64,000 nucleotides of DNA from Lacinutrix sp. WUR7 (GCF_016864015.1 NZ_CP045067.1:2428001-2492000), one strand, 5' to 3'; counted from the stretch's first letter, positions 33,142 to 41,913 are shown. Program-made: numbers and translations. Notes: a model not told the origin generated them from the letters alone.

Positions 33142-34380
33142 TTATTTTGTTAAAGCCTTTTTCTTTGTTTTGCTAGAAATCTCTATTTCTATTTGGTTGT
33201 GAAGTATGTCCTCAAAAGTTTCTCTTTTTCGAATTAAATGTGCTTCGTTATTTATCCAAAGTACTTCAGCAGGACGATAACGCGAATTGTAATTGCTAGC
33301 CATCGAGTAACAATAGGCTCCAGCATTTTTAAAAGCTATCATGTCTCCTTCGTTAATTTCAGCAATACGCCTGTTATTCGCAAAAGTATCCGTTTCACAT
33401 ATATAACCTACAACACTATAAAAACGCTCTCTACCTTCTGGGTTAGAAATGTTTTCAATTTCATGCTGCGATCCATAAAGCATAGGTCTTATTAAATGAT
33501 TAAATCCGGAATCTATTTGTGCAAAAACTGTAGAAGTAGTTTGTTTTACAACATTTACTTTTGCTAAAAACTGACCAGCTTCACTAACTAAAAATTTTCC
33601 TGGTTCAAAACCAAGGGTTAATTCTTTTCCGTATTCTTTGCAGAAATCATTAAAACGTTTGGTTAGTTTTTCTCCAAATTCTTCAATATTCGTTTCAATA
33701 TCTCCTTCTTTGTAAGGTACTTTAAAACCAGAACCAAAATCAATAAAGTCTAAAGTTTTAAAATGTTTTGCAGTTTCAAATAAAATCTCACTAGCATATA
33801 AAAATACATCAATATCTAAAATATCACTTCCTGTATGCATGTGAATACCGTTAATATGCATTCCCGTATTTTCAACAATTCGAAGGATATGTGGTATTTG
33901 ATGGATGGAAATTCCGAATTTACTATCTATATGTCCAACAGAAATATTTGTGTTTCCACCAGCCATTACATGCGGATTGATACGAATACAAACAGGAGTA
34001 TTTGGGTGTTTCGTACCAAATTGTTCTAAAATAGATAGATTGTCTATATTTATTTGAACGCCTAATTTTGCAGCAGTTTCAATTTCTTCTAAAGAAACAC
34101 CATTAGGTGTAAAGATAATTTGATCTGGTGTAAAACCGGCTGCAAGCCCTAGTTTTACTTCTTGAATAGAAACAGTATCTAATCCTGCTCCTAAAGTTTT
34201 CATCAATTTTAAAATAGAAATATTAGATAGCGCTTTAACAGCATAATTCAGTTTTACCTGTTTAACCTTTTTAAAAGCTGAAGTTAAACGCTTATATTGA
34301 AAAGCTATTTTGTCTGCGTCATAAACGTAAATCGGACTCCCGAATTCTTCTGCTATCTTTAATAATTCGCTGTTTTGCAT
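33142..34380 (-). CDS. lysA: Diaminopimelate decarboxylase
   Basis: The 412-residue PLP enzyme makes lysine from meso-diaminopimelate. The PLP lysine is K49 in NYAVKALSN. Family marks are HMHTGSDI, DFGSGFKVPY, the substrate-binding EPGKFLVSEAG and the C-terminal VVGYICETDTFANNR with AYCYSMASNYNSR. I start at ATG 34380, because the TTG at 34413 would add a lysine-rich stretch outside the family's length. It is monocistronic with its own terminator and divergent from sucC across a 232-base gap. Confidence 0.94.
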   Translation of the reverse strand: MQNSELLKIAEEFGSPIYVYDADKIAFQYKRLTSAFKKVKQVKLNYAVKALSNISILKLMKTLGAGLDTVSIQEVKLGLAAGFTPDQIIFTPNGVSLEEIETAAKLGVQINIDNLSILEQFGTKHPNTPVCIRINPHVMAGGNTNISVGHIDSKFGISIHQIPHILRIVENTGMHINGIHMHTGSDILDIDVFLYASEILFETAKHFKTLDFIDFGSGFKVPYKEGDIETNIEEFGEKLTKRFNDFCKEYGKELTLGFEPGKFLVSEAGQFLAKVNVVKQTTSTVFAQIDSGFNHLIRPMLYGSQHEIENISNPEGRERFYSVVGYICETDTFANNRRIAEINEGDMIAFKNAGAYCYSMASNYNSRYRPAEVLWINNEAHLIRKRETFEDILHNQIEIEISSKTKKKALTK

Positions 34381-34542
34381 GTGTGATTTTTTTTCAAAGA
34401 TATTTTTTTTCAAGGTTATAAAAATTAAAATAGCATATTATTACACATTTTAAACATATTGTTAATTATTTAACAATTTGAAGTTTCTATAGTTTGTTGA
34501 TTTTTTAATAATTAAATATTAGGGTAAGTTCTTGTGATTATT

Positions 34543-34550
34543 TACTTTTG
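34543..34550 (+). promoter_or_regulatory. -7 promoter box of sucC
   Basis: TACTTTTG matches the TAnnTTTG consensus perfectly. The start codon follows 62 bases later, giving a leader of about 55 bases. A clear -33 TTG at the usual distance is missing. Confidence 0.5.
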
Positions 34551-34612
34551 TTTTATTATAAATTCTTTGAAGCTTTTGGCGAAAGAGAACTAACAATTTT
34601 ACTTTAAACAAG

Positions 34613-35806
34613 ATGAATTTACACGAATATCAAGGAAAAGAATTATTAAGCAGTTTTGGCGTACGTATTCAAAGAGGAATCGTTGCACAAACAGCTCAAG
34701 AAGCAGTTGCTGCAGCAAAAAAAATGACGGAAGACACAGGAACTGGTTGGCACGTGATTAAAGCACAAGTTCATGCTGGTGGACGTGGTAAAGGTGGTGG
34801 AGTGAAGCTTGCTAAGAGCTTACAAGAAGTTGAAGAAATTGCAGGACAAATTATTGGAATGGATTTGGTAACACCACAAACTTCTGCTGAAGGTAAACGT
34901 GTACATCAAGTTTTAGTTGCTGAAGATGTGTATTATCCTGGAGATTCTGAACCAGAAGAATATTATATGTCTGTACTTTTAAATAGAGGAACAGGTAAAA
35001 ATATGATTATGTATTCTACTGAAGGTGGAATGGATATTGAGACGGTTGCTGAAGAAACACCGCATTTAATTTTTCATGAAGAAATAGATCCTGCTCTAGG
35101 TATCATGGGTTTTCAAGCTAGAAAAATAGCTTTTAATTTAGGTTTATCTGGTGTAGCTTTTAAAGAAATGACAAAATTTGTTACTGCTTTATATAGAGCA
35201 TATGTGGAGTCTGATTCTTCTTTATTTGAAATTAACCCAGTTTTAAAAACGAGTGATTCTAAAATAATGGCTGTAGATGCTAAAGTATCTTTAGATGATA
35301 ACGCATTATTTAGACATAAAGATTTAGCAGCTTTACGTGATTTACGTGAAGAAAATGCAATTGAAGTTGAAGCAGGTGAGCATGGATTAAACTATGTAGA
35401 TCTTGACGGAAACGTTGGTTGTATGGTAAATGGAGCTGGACTTGCAATGGCAACTATGGATTTAATTAAGCAAGCAGGTGGTGAGCCAGCTAACTTTTTA
35501 GATGTTGGTGGTACTGCAGATGCAGCAAGAGTAGAAATTGCTTTTGAACTTATCTTAAGAGATCCAGCTGTAAAAGCAATATTAATTAACATTTTTGGTG
35601 GTATTGTTCGTTGTGATCGTGTTGCTCAAGGTGTGATTGATGCATACAAAAACATGGGTAATATTGAAGTGCCAATTATTGTACGTTTACAAGGTACCAA
35701 TGCAGATATTGCTAAAGAATTAATTGATAATTCTGGATTAGATGTAATGAGTGCTACTGAGTTTCAAGAAGCTGCAGATAAAGTACAAGCTGTATTAGCT
35801 AAGTAA
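34613..35806 (+). CDS. sucC: Succinate-CoA ligase (ADP-forming), beta subunit
   Basis: The 397-residue subunit of the TCA-cycle enzyme converts succinyl-CoA to succinate with formation of ATP or GTP. It has an N-terminal ATP-grasp domain (MNLHEYQGKELL, VKAQVHAGGRGKGGGVKLA, FEINPVLKT) and a C-terminal CoA-ligase domain (VNGAGLAMATMDLIKQAGGEPANFLDVGG, INIFGGIVRCD). The length is standard. The alpha subunit gene sucD is not next to it, which is usual in Flavobacteriaceae. Codon use is strongly biased, in keeping with high expression. Confidence 0.97.
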   Translation: MNLHEYQGKELLSSFGVRIQRGIVAQTAQEAVAAAKKMTEDTGTGWHVIKAQVHAGGRGKGGGVKLAKSLQEVEEIAGQIIGMDLVTPQTSAEGKRVHQVLVAEDVYYPGDSEPEEYYMSVLLNRGTGKNMIMYSTEGGMDIETVAEETPHLIFHEEIDPALGIMGFQARKIAFNLGLSGVAFKEMTKFVTALYRAYVESDSSLFEINPVLKTSDSKIMAVDAKVSLDDNALFRHKDLAALRDLREENAIEVEAGEHGLNYVDLDGNVGCMVNGAGLAMATMDLIKQAGGEPANFLDVGGTADAARVEIAFELILRDPAVKAILINIFGGIVRCDRVAQGVIDAYKNMGNIEVPIIVRLQGTNADIAKELIDNSGLDVMSATEFQEAADKVQAVLAK

Positions 35807-35854
35807 ATTAAAATGTGATGCAGAACTAGTTTCTGTATCTCATAAATATATAGA

Positions 35855-35884
35855 AAAGAGTGATCATTTGGTTGCTCTTTTTTT
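35855..35884 (+). terminator. sucC terminator
   Basis: AAAGAGTGA...TTGCTCTTT forms a stem with two G-T pairs, followed by a T-run, about 50 bases after the sucC stop. A second, stronger terminator follows at 35949. Confidence 0.6.
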
Positions 35885-35948
35885 ATGCCTTAAAAAGAGA
35901 ATAGGCAAATCTGTATTCTTTAAAATGATGATAAGTAAATAGAAGACA

Positions 35949-35981
35949 AAAAAAAGAGCAACTAATCGTTGCTCTTTTTTT
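35949..35981. terminator. Bidirectional terminator overlapping the end of the DUF1456 gene
   Basis: A 14-base stem (35949-35962 / 35968-35981) has GC-rich core GAGCAAC/GTTGCTC, a five-base loop, and A/T runs in both directions. The TAG stop of the DUF1456 gene (35962-35964) sits at the loop edge, and its last codons (KKSND) encode one arm. Confidence 0.92.
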
Positions 35982-36249
35982 GTATCTTATTTTTTGTTGG
36001 AGTATCGCTTATTTTTTTCTCTCCTTTTTTTGGCATTGGACCTCGTAAATGAATTACTAAACCATTTAGAAAGTTTCGTAAAATTTGATCTCCACACTCC
36101 ATATATTTAGGATGATCTTCTTTTCTGAAAAAAGCATTAAGCTCACTCTTTCCAATTCTAAAATCGACTAAAGCTAGAATTTTAATAATATCCTCATCAC
36201 GAAGTTTGTGTGCTACTCTTAGTTTTTTAAATATGTCATTATTAGTCAT
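35962..36249 (-). CDS. DUF1456 protein (single-repeat YehS-like)
   Basis: The 95-residue protein matches one DUF1456 repeat: MTNNDIFKKLRVAHKLRD, FRIGKSELNAFFRKEDHPKYMECGDQILRNFLNGLVIHLRG. A charged lysine-rich tail follows. E. coli YehS carries two such repeats in about 156 residues, so this is a half-length form. I see no frameshift remnant of a second repeat. Function is not established for the family. Its final codons are shared with a bidirectional terminator. Confidence 0.85.
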   Translation of the reverse strand: MTNNDIFKKLRVAHKLRDEDIIKILALVDFRIGKSELNAFFRKEDHPKYMECGDQILRNFLNGLVIHLRGPMPKKGEKKISDTPTKNKIQKKSND

Positions 36250-36466
36250 AGTAGATTTTTATTTTTTTTTGTTAGTTTTATAAGTGAAAACCGTCTAAAA
36301 TGCTGTAAACAAAGGTTTTGTTTCGTGTTTTGTAAGATTTTGTTTCTATGAAACTAGTAAAAAAGCGATGAATTACTCTTTTTTTTTCGACAAGATACAA
36401 TATATCAACGATTATAAAAGAGGGATTATATCTAACTTTATAATAATTAATTAATTCCTCATAGTA

Positions 36467-36868
36467 ATGGTAAATAGGGTAGAAAAACTTTGCCTTTTGT
36501 CTGAAATGATTGCATTTGCAAAATGTGACAAGATGATAAAAAGTATTGAGCATAAATTTTTAATAGGTGTAGCGAAGCAGTTGCATATTTCTCGTGAAGA
36601 TTTTGATTACCTTATAGAAAATCCTATAGATTATACACATTTAAAATCACATAGTGAACGTATTGTACAATTTCATAGATTGGTTTTATTAATGAGTATT
36701 GATGATGAAATTGAAGATAAGGAAATTATTAAATTGCATAATTTTGGTTTACGAATGGGATTAAACCATGAGTCTATTAGTAGAGTATTGTATTTAATGG
36801 AAAGCTTTCCAAATAAAATTGTACCACCAGATGTTTTGATAGATATTTTTAAAGTACAGTATAATTAA
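36467..36868 (+). CDS. TerB-like helical protein
   Basis: The 133-residue, largely helical protein has a layout resembling the TerB/DjlA N-terminal fold: LCLLSEMIAFAKCDKMIKSIEHKFLIGVAKQL, then HRLVLLMSIDDEIEDKEIIKLHNFGLRMGL. In TerB proteins two short acidic segments bind metal; here DDEIEDKE is the only clear one. I start at ATG 36467. It lies next to uvrB but convergent to it, so a DNA-repair link is not supported by operon structure. Confidence 0.65.
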   Translation: MVNRVEKLCLLSEMIAFAKCDKMIKSIEHKFLIGVAKQLHISREDFDYLIENPIDYTHLKSHSERIVQFHRLVLLMSIDDEIEDKEIIKLHNFGLRMGLNHESISRVLYLMESFPNKIVPPDVLIDIFKVQYN

Positions 36869-37168
36869 GTGAAACTCTAAATTAAAAAGCCAAAGGCGCA
36901 TTTAATTTAGTTAGTTGAAGGTATTCCTGTGTAGACAGGAATCTCATTTTTTAAATATTTTTTTTCCACTCTAAATTAAAATGGCTTTAGGTATTAGTTG
37001 AAAAAAGATTTCTCGACAAGCTCAAAATGACATAGGTTTCAGTCATCAGTCATCAGTCATCAGTCATCAGTCATCAGTCATCAGTCATCAGTCATCAGTC
37101 ATCAGTCATCAGTCATCAGTCATCAGTCATCAGTCATCAGTCATCAGTCATCAGTCATCAGTCATCAG
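36869..37168. other. Repeat-rich gap between the TerB-like gene and uvrB
   Basis: No gene is seen. It holds a 14-base direct repeat ACTCTAAATTAAAA (36874-36887 and 36968-36981), each followed by related sequence. It also holds a palindromic ATTCCTGTGTAGACAGGAAT (about 36924-36943) and GATTTCTCGACAAGCTCAAA (about 37010-37029), a phrase typical of scattered intergenic repeats in this family. The tandem heptamer array follows. Confidence 0.6.
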
Positions 37169-37169
37169 T
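37039..37169. repeat. Tandem heptanucleotide array, 18.7 copies of TCAGTCA
   Basis: Eighteen perfect copies of the 7-base unit TCAGTCA fill 37039-37164, and a partial copy ends at 37169, the first base of the uvrB stop codon. No interruption or point difference is visible. Perfect short arrays of this kind usually change copy number by slippage. The array is noncoding, follows the 3' end of uvrB and must be transcribed as its trailer. Confidence 0.97.
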
Positions 37170-39172
37170 TAAACTTTCAACTCTTCCAGTTTACCTTGGT
37201 AGCTTTTAATTTCGTCACGAAGTTTTGCAGCAACTAAAAAGTCTAAAGCTTTTGCTGCTTGCTCCATAATTTTCCGTTTTTCACGAATTTTCTTTTCTAA
37301 TTCTCCTTTCGATAAATATTCGCTTTCTGGTTCTGCCGCTCTTGCCGCTTCTAATTCGTAACTATAGGTGCTCACCGAATTTTTACCTAAAGCACTATCT
37401 AAACTTTTATTTAATGCTTTTGGTACTAAATTATGCTTGGTGTTATAGGCAATTTGTTTTGCACGTCTGTATTCGGTTTCATCAATCGTTTTTTGCATGC
37501 TTTTTGTAATTTTATCGGCATACATAATTGCTTTTCCGTTCAGGTTTCTTGCAGCTCTACCAACGGTTTGGGTTAATGATCTTGCCGAACGTAAAAAACC
37601 TTCTTTATCTGCATCTAATATGGCAACCAAAGATACTTCTGGTAAATCTAAACCTTCACGTAGTAAATTCACACCAACCAAAACATCATAAATACCTTTA
37701 CGTAAATCTTGCATGATTTGTACACGTTCTAAAGTATCTACATCACTATGAATATAATTTACGCGGATCTGAATTCGGCTTAAATATTTCGTTAATTCTT
37801 CGGCCATACGTTTCGTAAGTGTAGTCACTAAAGTACGTTCGTCTTTTTCTATACGTTGTTGTATTTCTTCAATTAAATCATCAATCTGATTTAAACTTGG
37901 TCTTACTTCAATAATAGGATCTAATAAACCTGTCGGTCTAATAACTTGCTCTACATATACACCACCTGTTTTTTCAAGCTCATAATCTGCAGGAGTTGCA
38001 CTCACATATATGACTTGATTTTGAAGTGCTTCAAACTCTTCAAATTTTAATGGTCTATTGTCCATGGCAGCTGGAAGTCTAAAGCCATATTCTACCAAAT
38101 TCTCTTTTCTACTTCTATCGCCTCCATACATCGCGTGGACTTGTGAAATAGTTACGTGACTTTCATCTACAACCATGAGAAAATCCTCAGGAAAATAATC
38201 TAATAAACAGAAAGGTCGTGTTCCTGGTTCTCTTCCGTCAAGGTATCTTGAGTAATTTTCAATTCCAGAACAATAACCCAGTTCCCGAATCATTTCTAAA
38301 TCAAATTCGGTGCGTTCTTTAAGACGTTTTGCTTCTAGATGCTTTCCTATTTCTTTAAAATAATCGTATTGTTTGACTAAATCATCTTGAATGCTTTTAA
38401 TCGCTCCTTGTAAAATGTCTGGAGAAGTAACAAACATATTTGCAGGATAGATGGTTAGCACATCATATTTTTCAATAACCTTATTGGTTTGAATGTCGAA
38501 AGATTCGATTTCTTCAATTTCATCGCCAAAAAAGTGAATGCGAAAAGCATCATCTGCATAACTTGGAAAAATATCTACTGTATCTCCTTTTATTCGGAAG
38601 TTTCCATGGTTAAAATCGGCTTCGGTACGCGAATACAAACTTTGTACTAATTGGTGTAATAATTTGGTACGAGAAATGACTTGATCTCGTTTTAAAGTAA
38701 TTACATTTTTTTGAAATTCTACCGGATTTCCAATACCATATAAACACGAAACGGAAGCAATAACAATCACATCACGACGCCCAGAAAGTAGGGAAGAGGT
38801 GGTGCTTAATCGCATCTTCTCTATTTCTTCATTAATAGATAAATCTTTTTCTATATAAACCCCAGAAGTTGGTATGTAGGCTTCTGGTTGGTAATAATCA
38901 TAATAGGAAACAAAATACTCGACCGCATTTTCCGGGAAAAACTGTTTGAATTCACTGTATAGTTGTGCGGCTAAAGTTTTGTTATGTGCAAGAACTAAGG
39001 TCGGTCTTTGGGTTTCTTCAATGACATTTGCAACGGTAAATGTTTTACCAGAACCTGTAACACCAAGTAAGGTTTGGTATTTCTCATGGGTGTCTAAACC
39101 ATGCACTAATTGTTTTATTGCATTTGGTTGATCTCCAGTTGGTTTGAATTCCGATTCTATTTTAAATTTCAT
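37169..39172 (-). CDS. uvrB: Excinuclease ABC subunit B
   Basis: The 667-residue helicase-like subunit of nucleotide excision repair verifies lesions after UvrA loading and recruits UvrC. Walker A is GVTGSGKTFT. The beta-hairpin region is VSYYDYYQPEAYIPTSGVYIEKD, split by the family's tyrosines. DEAD-like motif II is MVVDESHVT, later helicase motifs include VGVNLLREGLDLPE and QTVGRAARN, and a C-terminal UVR domain (about 626-662) binds UvrC. The length is normal. The transcript runs straight into the heptamer array with no visible hairpin terminator. Confidence 0.97.
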   Translation of the reverse strand: MKFKIESEFKPTGDQPNAIKQLVHGLDTHEKYQTLLGVTGSGKTFTVANVIEETQRPTLVLAHNKTLAAQLYSEFKQFFPENAVEYFVSYYDYYQPEAYIPTSGVYIEKDLSINEEIEKMRLSTTSSLLSGRRDVIVIASVSCLYGIGNPVEFQKNVITLKRDQVISRTKLLHQLVQSLYSRTEADFNHGNFRIKGDTVDIFPSYADDAFRIHFFGDEIEEIESFDIQTNKVIEKYDVLTIYPANMFVTSPDILQGAIKSIQDDLVKQYDYFKEIGKHLEAKRLKERTEFDLEMIRELGYCSGIENYSRYLDGREPGTRPFCLLDYFPEDFLMVVDESHVTISQVHAMYGGDRSRKENLVEYGFRLPAAMDNRPLKFEEFEALQNQVIYVSATPADYELEKTGGVYVEQVIRPTGLLDPIIEVRPSLNQIDDLIEEIQQRIEKDERTLVTTLTKRMAEELTKYLSRIQIRVNYIHSDVDTLERVQIMQDLRKGIYDVLVGVNLLREGLDLPEVSLVAILDADKEGFLRSARSLTQTVGRAARNLNGKAIMYADKITKSMQKTIDETEYRRAKQIAYNTKHNLVPKALNKSLDSALGKNSVSTYSYELEAARAAEPESEYLSKGELEKKIREKRKIMEQAAKALDFLVAAKLRDEIKSYQGKLEELKV

Positions 39173-39314
39173 ATGTTATTGTCCTACTACACTATTAGGT
39201 AATATCTAATAATGGGTTATTGTGGATTCCATTTTCTATACGGAACGACAAAAACGTTATACCTGTAATTCTGCTAAATTACTTAAAGTTAATGGGTTTT
39301 GAAATTTTTTGAAA

Positions 39315-41846
39315 CTATCGTTTTAAGGTAAAATGTCCTTTAAATTCTTCACCCGTATATAATGTGATTAAGTACCAATAATCATTACTTTCTAAATTAT
39401 ATCCTCTGTAGGTTCCGTCCCAATATTTTTCAGCAGGAGAAACTTCTTTTAAGAGTTTACCATATCTGTTAAATATTAAGATTTGTTTAATCGTATTTTG
39501 CGTATCGGTTATTAACCAAGTATCGTTTATATTATCGCCATTTGGAGTGAAAAATAAAGGAATATTTATTTCTTGGACACCTTCGATGGTAAAGGGTAAT
39601 GATTTAATTACACAACCATTTTCATCTTGAACCGTTAAGGTATGTATGCCATTTGCAATATTAGTAAAAGAAGGGTTTGTTTGAAAAGTACCAGCATCTA
39701 TAGTATACTCATAATTGATACTCGTATCTGTCATGTTTACGGTTAGTGTGTTTCCTGAAATGGTAATATTAGAAGTATCTAGTGTGAAATCGACAAATGT
39801 TCCAGTTACTACCCAAGCACAAGTTGTGTTATCGAATGATGCCGATTCCCAACACTGTAATGTTGGCATTGGATCTTGCGTTCCTGTTATATCCCAAGCG
39901 CAGGTCGTAGTATTGAATGTAGCTGTTTCCCAGCACGCTAAACCTGTTGGCATTGGATCTGGCGTTCCAGTTACTATTTCCCAAGCGCATGTTGTGTTAT
40001 TGAAAGTTGCTGTTTGTCCGCAAGCCAAACCAGTTGGCATTGGATCTTGTGTTCCTGTTACTACCCAAGCACAAGTTGTGCTATCGAATGATGCCGATTC
40101 CCAACACTGTAATGTTGGCATTGGATCTTGCGTTCCTGTTATTTCCCAAGCACAGGTTGTAGTATTAAATGTAGCTGTTTCCCAACATTCTAAAGCCGTT
40201 GGAGCTGTTGCTTGTGTTCCTGTAATTACCCATGCACAAGTTGTGTTATCGAATGTTGCAGATTCCCAGCATGCTAACGTTGGCATTGGATCTTGCGTTC
40301 CAGTAATATCCCAAACACAGGTTGTAGTATTAAATGTAGCCGTTTCCCAGCATTCTAAAGTTGTTGGTGCTGCTGCTTGTGTTCCTGTAATTACCCAAGC
40401 ACAGGTTGTAGTATTAAATGTTGCTGTTTCCCAACATTCTAAACCAGTAGGCATTGGATCTTGCGTCCCAATTATGTCCCAAGCACAAGTAGTGCTATTA
40501 AATGTTGTTGTTTGCCAGCATTCTAAACCAGTTGGAGCTAGAGCTTGTGTTCCAGTTACGTCCCAAACACAGGTTGTAGTATTGAATGTAGCTGTTTCCC
40601 AACATTCTAAACCAGTTGGTGCTAGAGCTTGCGTTCCTGTTATTACCCAAGAACAGGTTGCGCTATCATACGTTGCCGATTCCCAACATGCTAATATTGG
40701 TGTACTTGCCATATTATTAATTTCTAACTGCGCAGCATTCGTAACTAAATCACAACTAGCCGAAGTCACTTCGCAATAATATTGATTCGCATCAAAAGTT
40801 GAAGGTGCATTTGTAATGGTTAAAGTAGCTGTTGTAGCTCCAGAGTAATTCGTATCATTAACTACATTTATCCAGTTTCCAGCACTGTTTAAAACTTTCC
40901 ATTGGTAGATGTATGTTTCGCTACCAGATATAGATGTTGTAAAAGTAGCAGTGCCATTTTCACAAATGGTTTGTGAAGTTGGATTTGTAATCGTTGGTGT
41001 ATTATCCGGAATTGGATCTGCGGTATGCGAACCTAAGTCGGAACAATCTTCGTTAGAATTTATAGACCAATCACTAGCAGTATAAGTAGTTTGGGTTACG
41101 GCAGCATCGGGATTTCTAATAATGGTATATCCTCTATCAGCAGGAGCATTAACAATATCGATTAAGGTACCGTTTTTAAAAAGTTTAAACTCATCATTGT
41201 CGTTAATACCTGTGCTAACATTAAAATCAGCAGTTAATGAAGGACAATCAGAACCACTTCCTAATATAATAATAAAAGTGTCTAAAGGAGGTATGGTTCC
41301 TAATACATTATAGGTATGACTTGGTGCAGCATTTCCAATATCACCAAAACGCTCAATAATATAAACGCCATCTAAAACAACAGGAGCATTGGTTGGGTTG
41401 TATAATTCTATAACGGCATAACTTCCAGAATTTGCATCATAAATTTCTGAAATATAAACATCTGCAGTAGTACATTCGGAAGCTAATAAAGTAAAGTCTG
41501 TTACCGAGTTTCCTACACAGCCACCAGTACTAGTAATAGTTATATTGGAAGAGGCTGAAATTCCAGCAGGAATATAAGCTTCTATTTCATTGTCATCAAT
41601 TATAGTGAACGTTGCGCTTATTCCGTCGAATGCTACTGTTGCTGCAGTAGTGAAATCACTTCCGCTAATGTAAACTAATGTGTCTTCTGGTCCGCTAGAA
41701 GGGAAAAAAGAAGTTACAACTGGAGCAGGACAAAAGCTAGAAGCCTTTGTATTATCAGTTATATTTTTGTTGGTGTTAAAGGCGTTGCTTGCATTGTAAA
41801 TAAAAAAAGTACAAATAAAAACAAGTAAAAGTTTAATACGTTTCAT
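39315..41846 (-). CDS. T9SS type B surface protein with IPT, lamin-tail and 11 two-cysteine repeats
   Basis: The 843-residue protein has a signal sequence (LLLVFICTFFIYNASNAF) and an IPT/TIG domain (PVVTSFFPSSGPEDTLVYISG). A lamin-tail-like domain (about 125-275: DVYISEIYDANSGSYAVIELYNPTN) and an Ig-like domain (about 290-375: YQWKVLNSAGNWINV, YYCEVTS) follow. Then come eleven copies of a 27-28-residue unit CWETATFNTTTCAWxITGTQ. It ends in a gliding-motility-associated type B sorting domain (FFTPNGDNINDTWLI, FNRYGKLLKEV, GHFTLKR). It is likely a long surface adhesin. Its closest relative is the next gene, with the same domain order but only five repeats. A perfect -7 TATTTTTG lies at 41871-41864. 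Confidence 0.9.
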   Translation of the reverse strand: MKRIKLLLVFICTFFIYNASNAFNTNKNITDNTKASSFCPAPVVTSFFPSSGPEDTLVYISGSDFTTAATVAFDGISATFTIIDDNEIEAYIPAGISASSNITITSTGGCVGNSVTDFTLLASECTTADVYISEIYDANSGSYAVIELYNPTNAPVVLDGVYIIERFGDIGNAAPSHTYNVLGTIPPLDTFIIILGSGSDCPSLTADFNVSTGINDNDEFKLFKNGTLIDIVNAPADRGYTIIRNPDAAVTQTTYTASDWSINSNEDCSDLGSHTADPIPDNTPTITNPTSQTICENGTATFTTSISGSETYIYQWKVLNSAGNWINVVNDTNYSGATTATLTITNAPSTFDANQYYCEVTSASCDLVTNAAQLEINNMASTPILACWESATYDSATCSWVITGTQALAPTGLECWETATFNTTTCVWDVTGTQALAPTGLECWQTTTFNSTTCAWDIIGTQDPMPTGLECWETATFNTTTCAWVITGTQAAAPTTLECWETATFNTTTCVWDITGTQDPMPTLACWESATFDNTTCAWVITGTQATAPTALECWETATFNTTTCAWEITGTQDPMPTLQCWESASFDSTTCAWVVTGTQDPMPTGLACGQTATFNNTTCAWEIVTGTPDPMPTGLACWETATFNTTTCAWDITGTQDPMPTLQCWESASFDNTTCAWVVTGTFVDFTLDTSNITISGNTLTVNMTDTSINYEYTIDAGTFQTNPSFTNIANGIHTLTVQDENGCVIKSLPFTIEGVQEINIPLFFTPNGDNINDTWLITDTQNTIKQILIFNRYGKLLKEVSPAEKYWDGTYRGYNLESNDYWYLITLYTGEEFKGHFTLKR
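39800..40703 (-). repeat. Eleven tandem 81-84-base units encoding a two-cysteine repeat
   Basis: Units encode L(E/A/Q)CWE(T/S)ATFN(T/N)TTC(A/V)W followed by a spacer such as ITGTQDPMPTG or VTGTQALAPTG. Unit boundaries recur every 81 or 84 bases. Near identity at DNA level suggests recent expansion or gene conversion. One unit departs: CGQTATF replaces CWETATF and its spacer reads EIVTGTPDPMP. Confidence 0.9.
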
Positions 41847-41863
41847 TAGCTATAATTAGGGCG

Positions 41864-41871
41864 CAAAAATA
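41864..41871 (-). promoter_or_regulatory. -7 promoter box of the 843-residue protein gene
   Basis: On the minus strand TATTTTTG is a perfect TAnnTTTG match, 18 bases before the start codon, so the leader would be short. No TTG lies at the -33 distance. Confidence 0.4.
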
Positions 41872-41913
41872 ATTAATATTTAATTAGTCTTATGTTATGT
41901 GAATGTTACCTTA

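Noticed and set aside
36278-36553. Minus-strand open frame of 91 codons between DUF1456 and the TerB-like gene
   Set aside because: It overlaps the start of the TerB-like gene, has no family features and lies in an AT-rich control region.
37039-37169. CRISPR array
   Set aside because: The periodic unit is only 7 bases with no unique spacers, and no cas genes are present.
39181-39230. Regulator-like site near uvrB (CTATTAGGTAAT, AATGGGTTAT)
   Set aside because: Only one half-site resembles the pattern, spacing differs and no -7 consensus lies at the matching distance.
39715-40779. Long plus-strand open frame (354 codons) antisense to the two-cysteine repeat array
   Set aside because: It merely mirrors the periodic minus-strand repeat, lacks a signal or known motif, and its composition follows from the codon use of the real gene. 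The same holds for 42437-42997.
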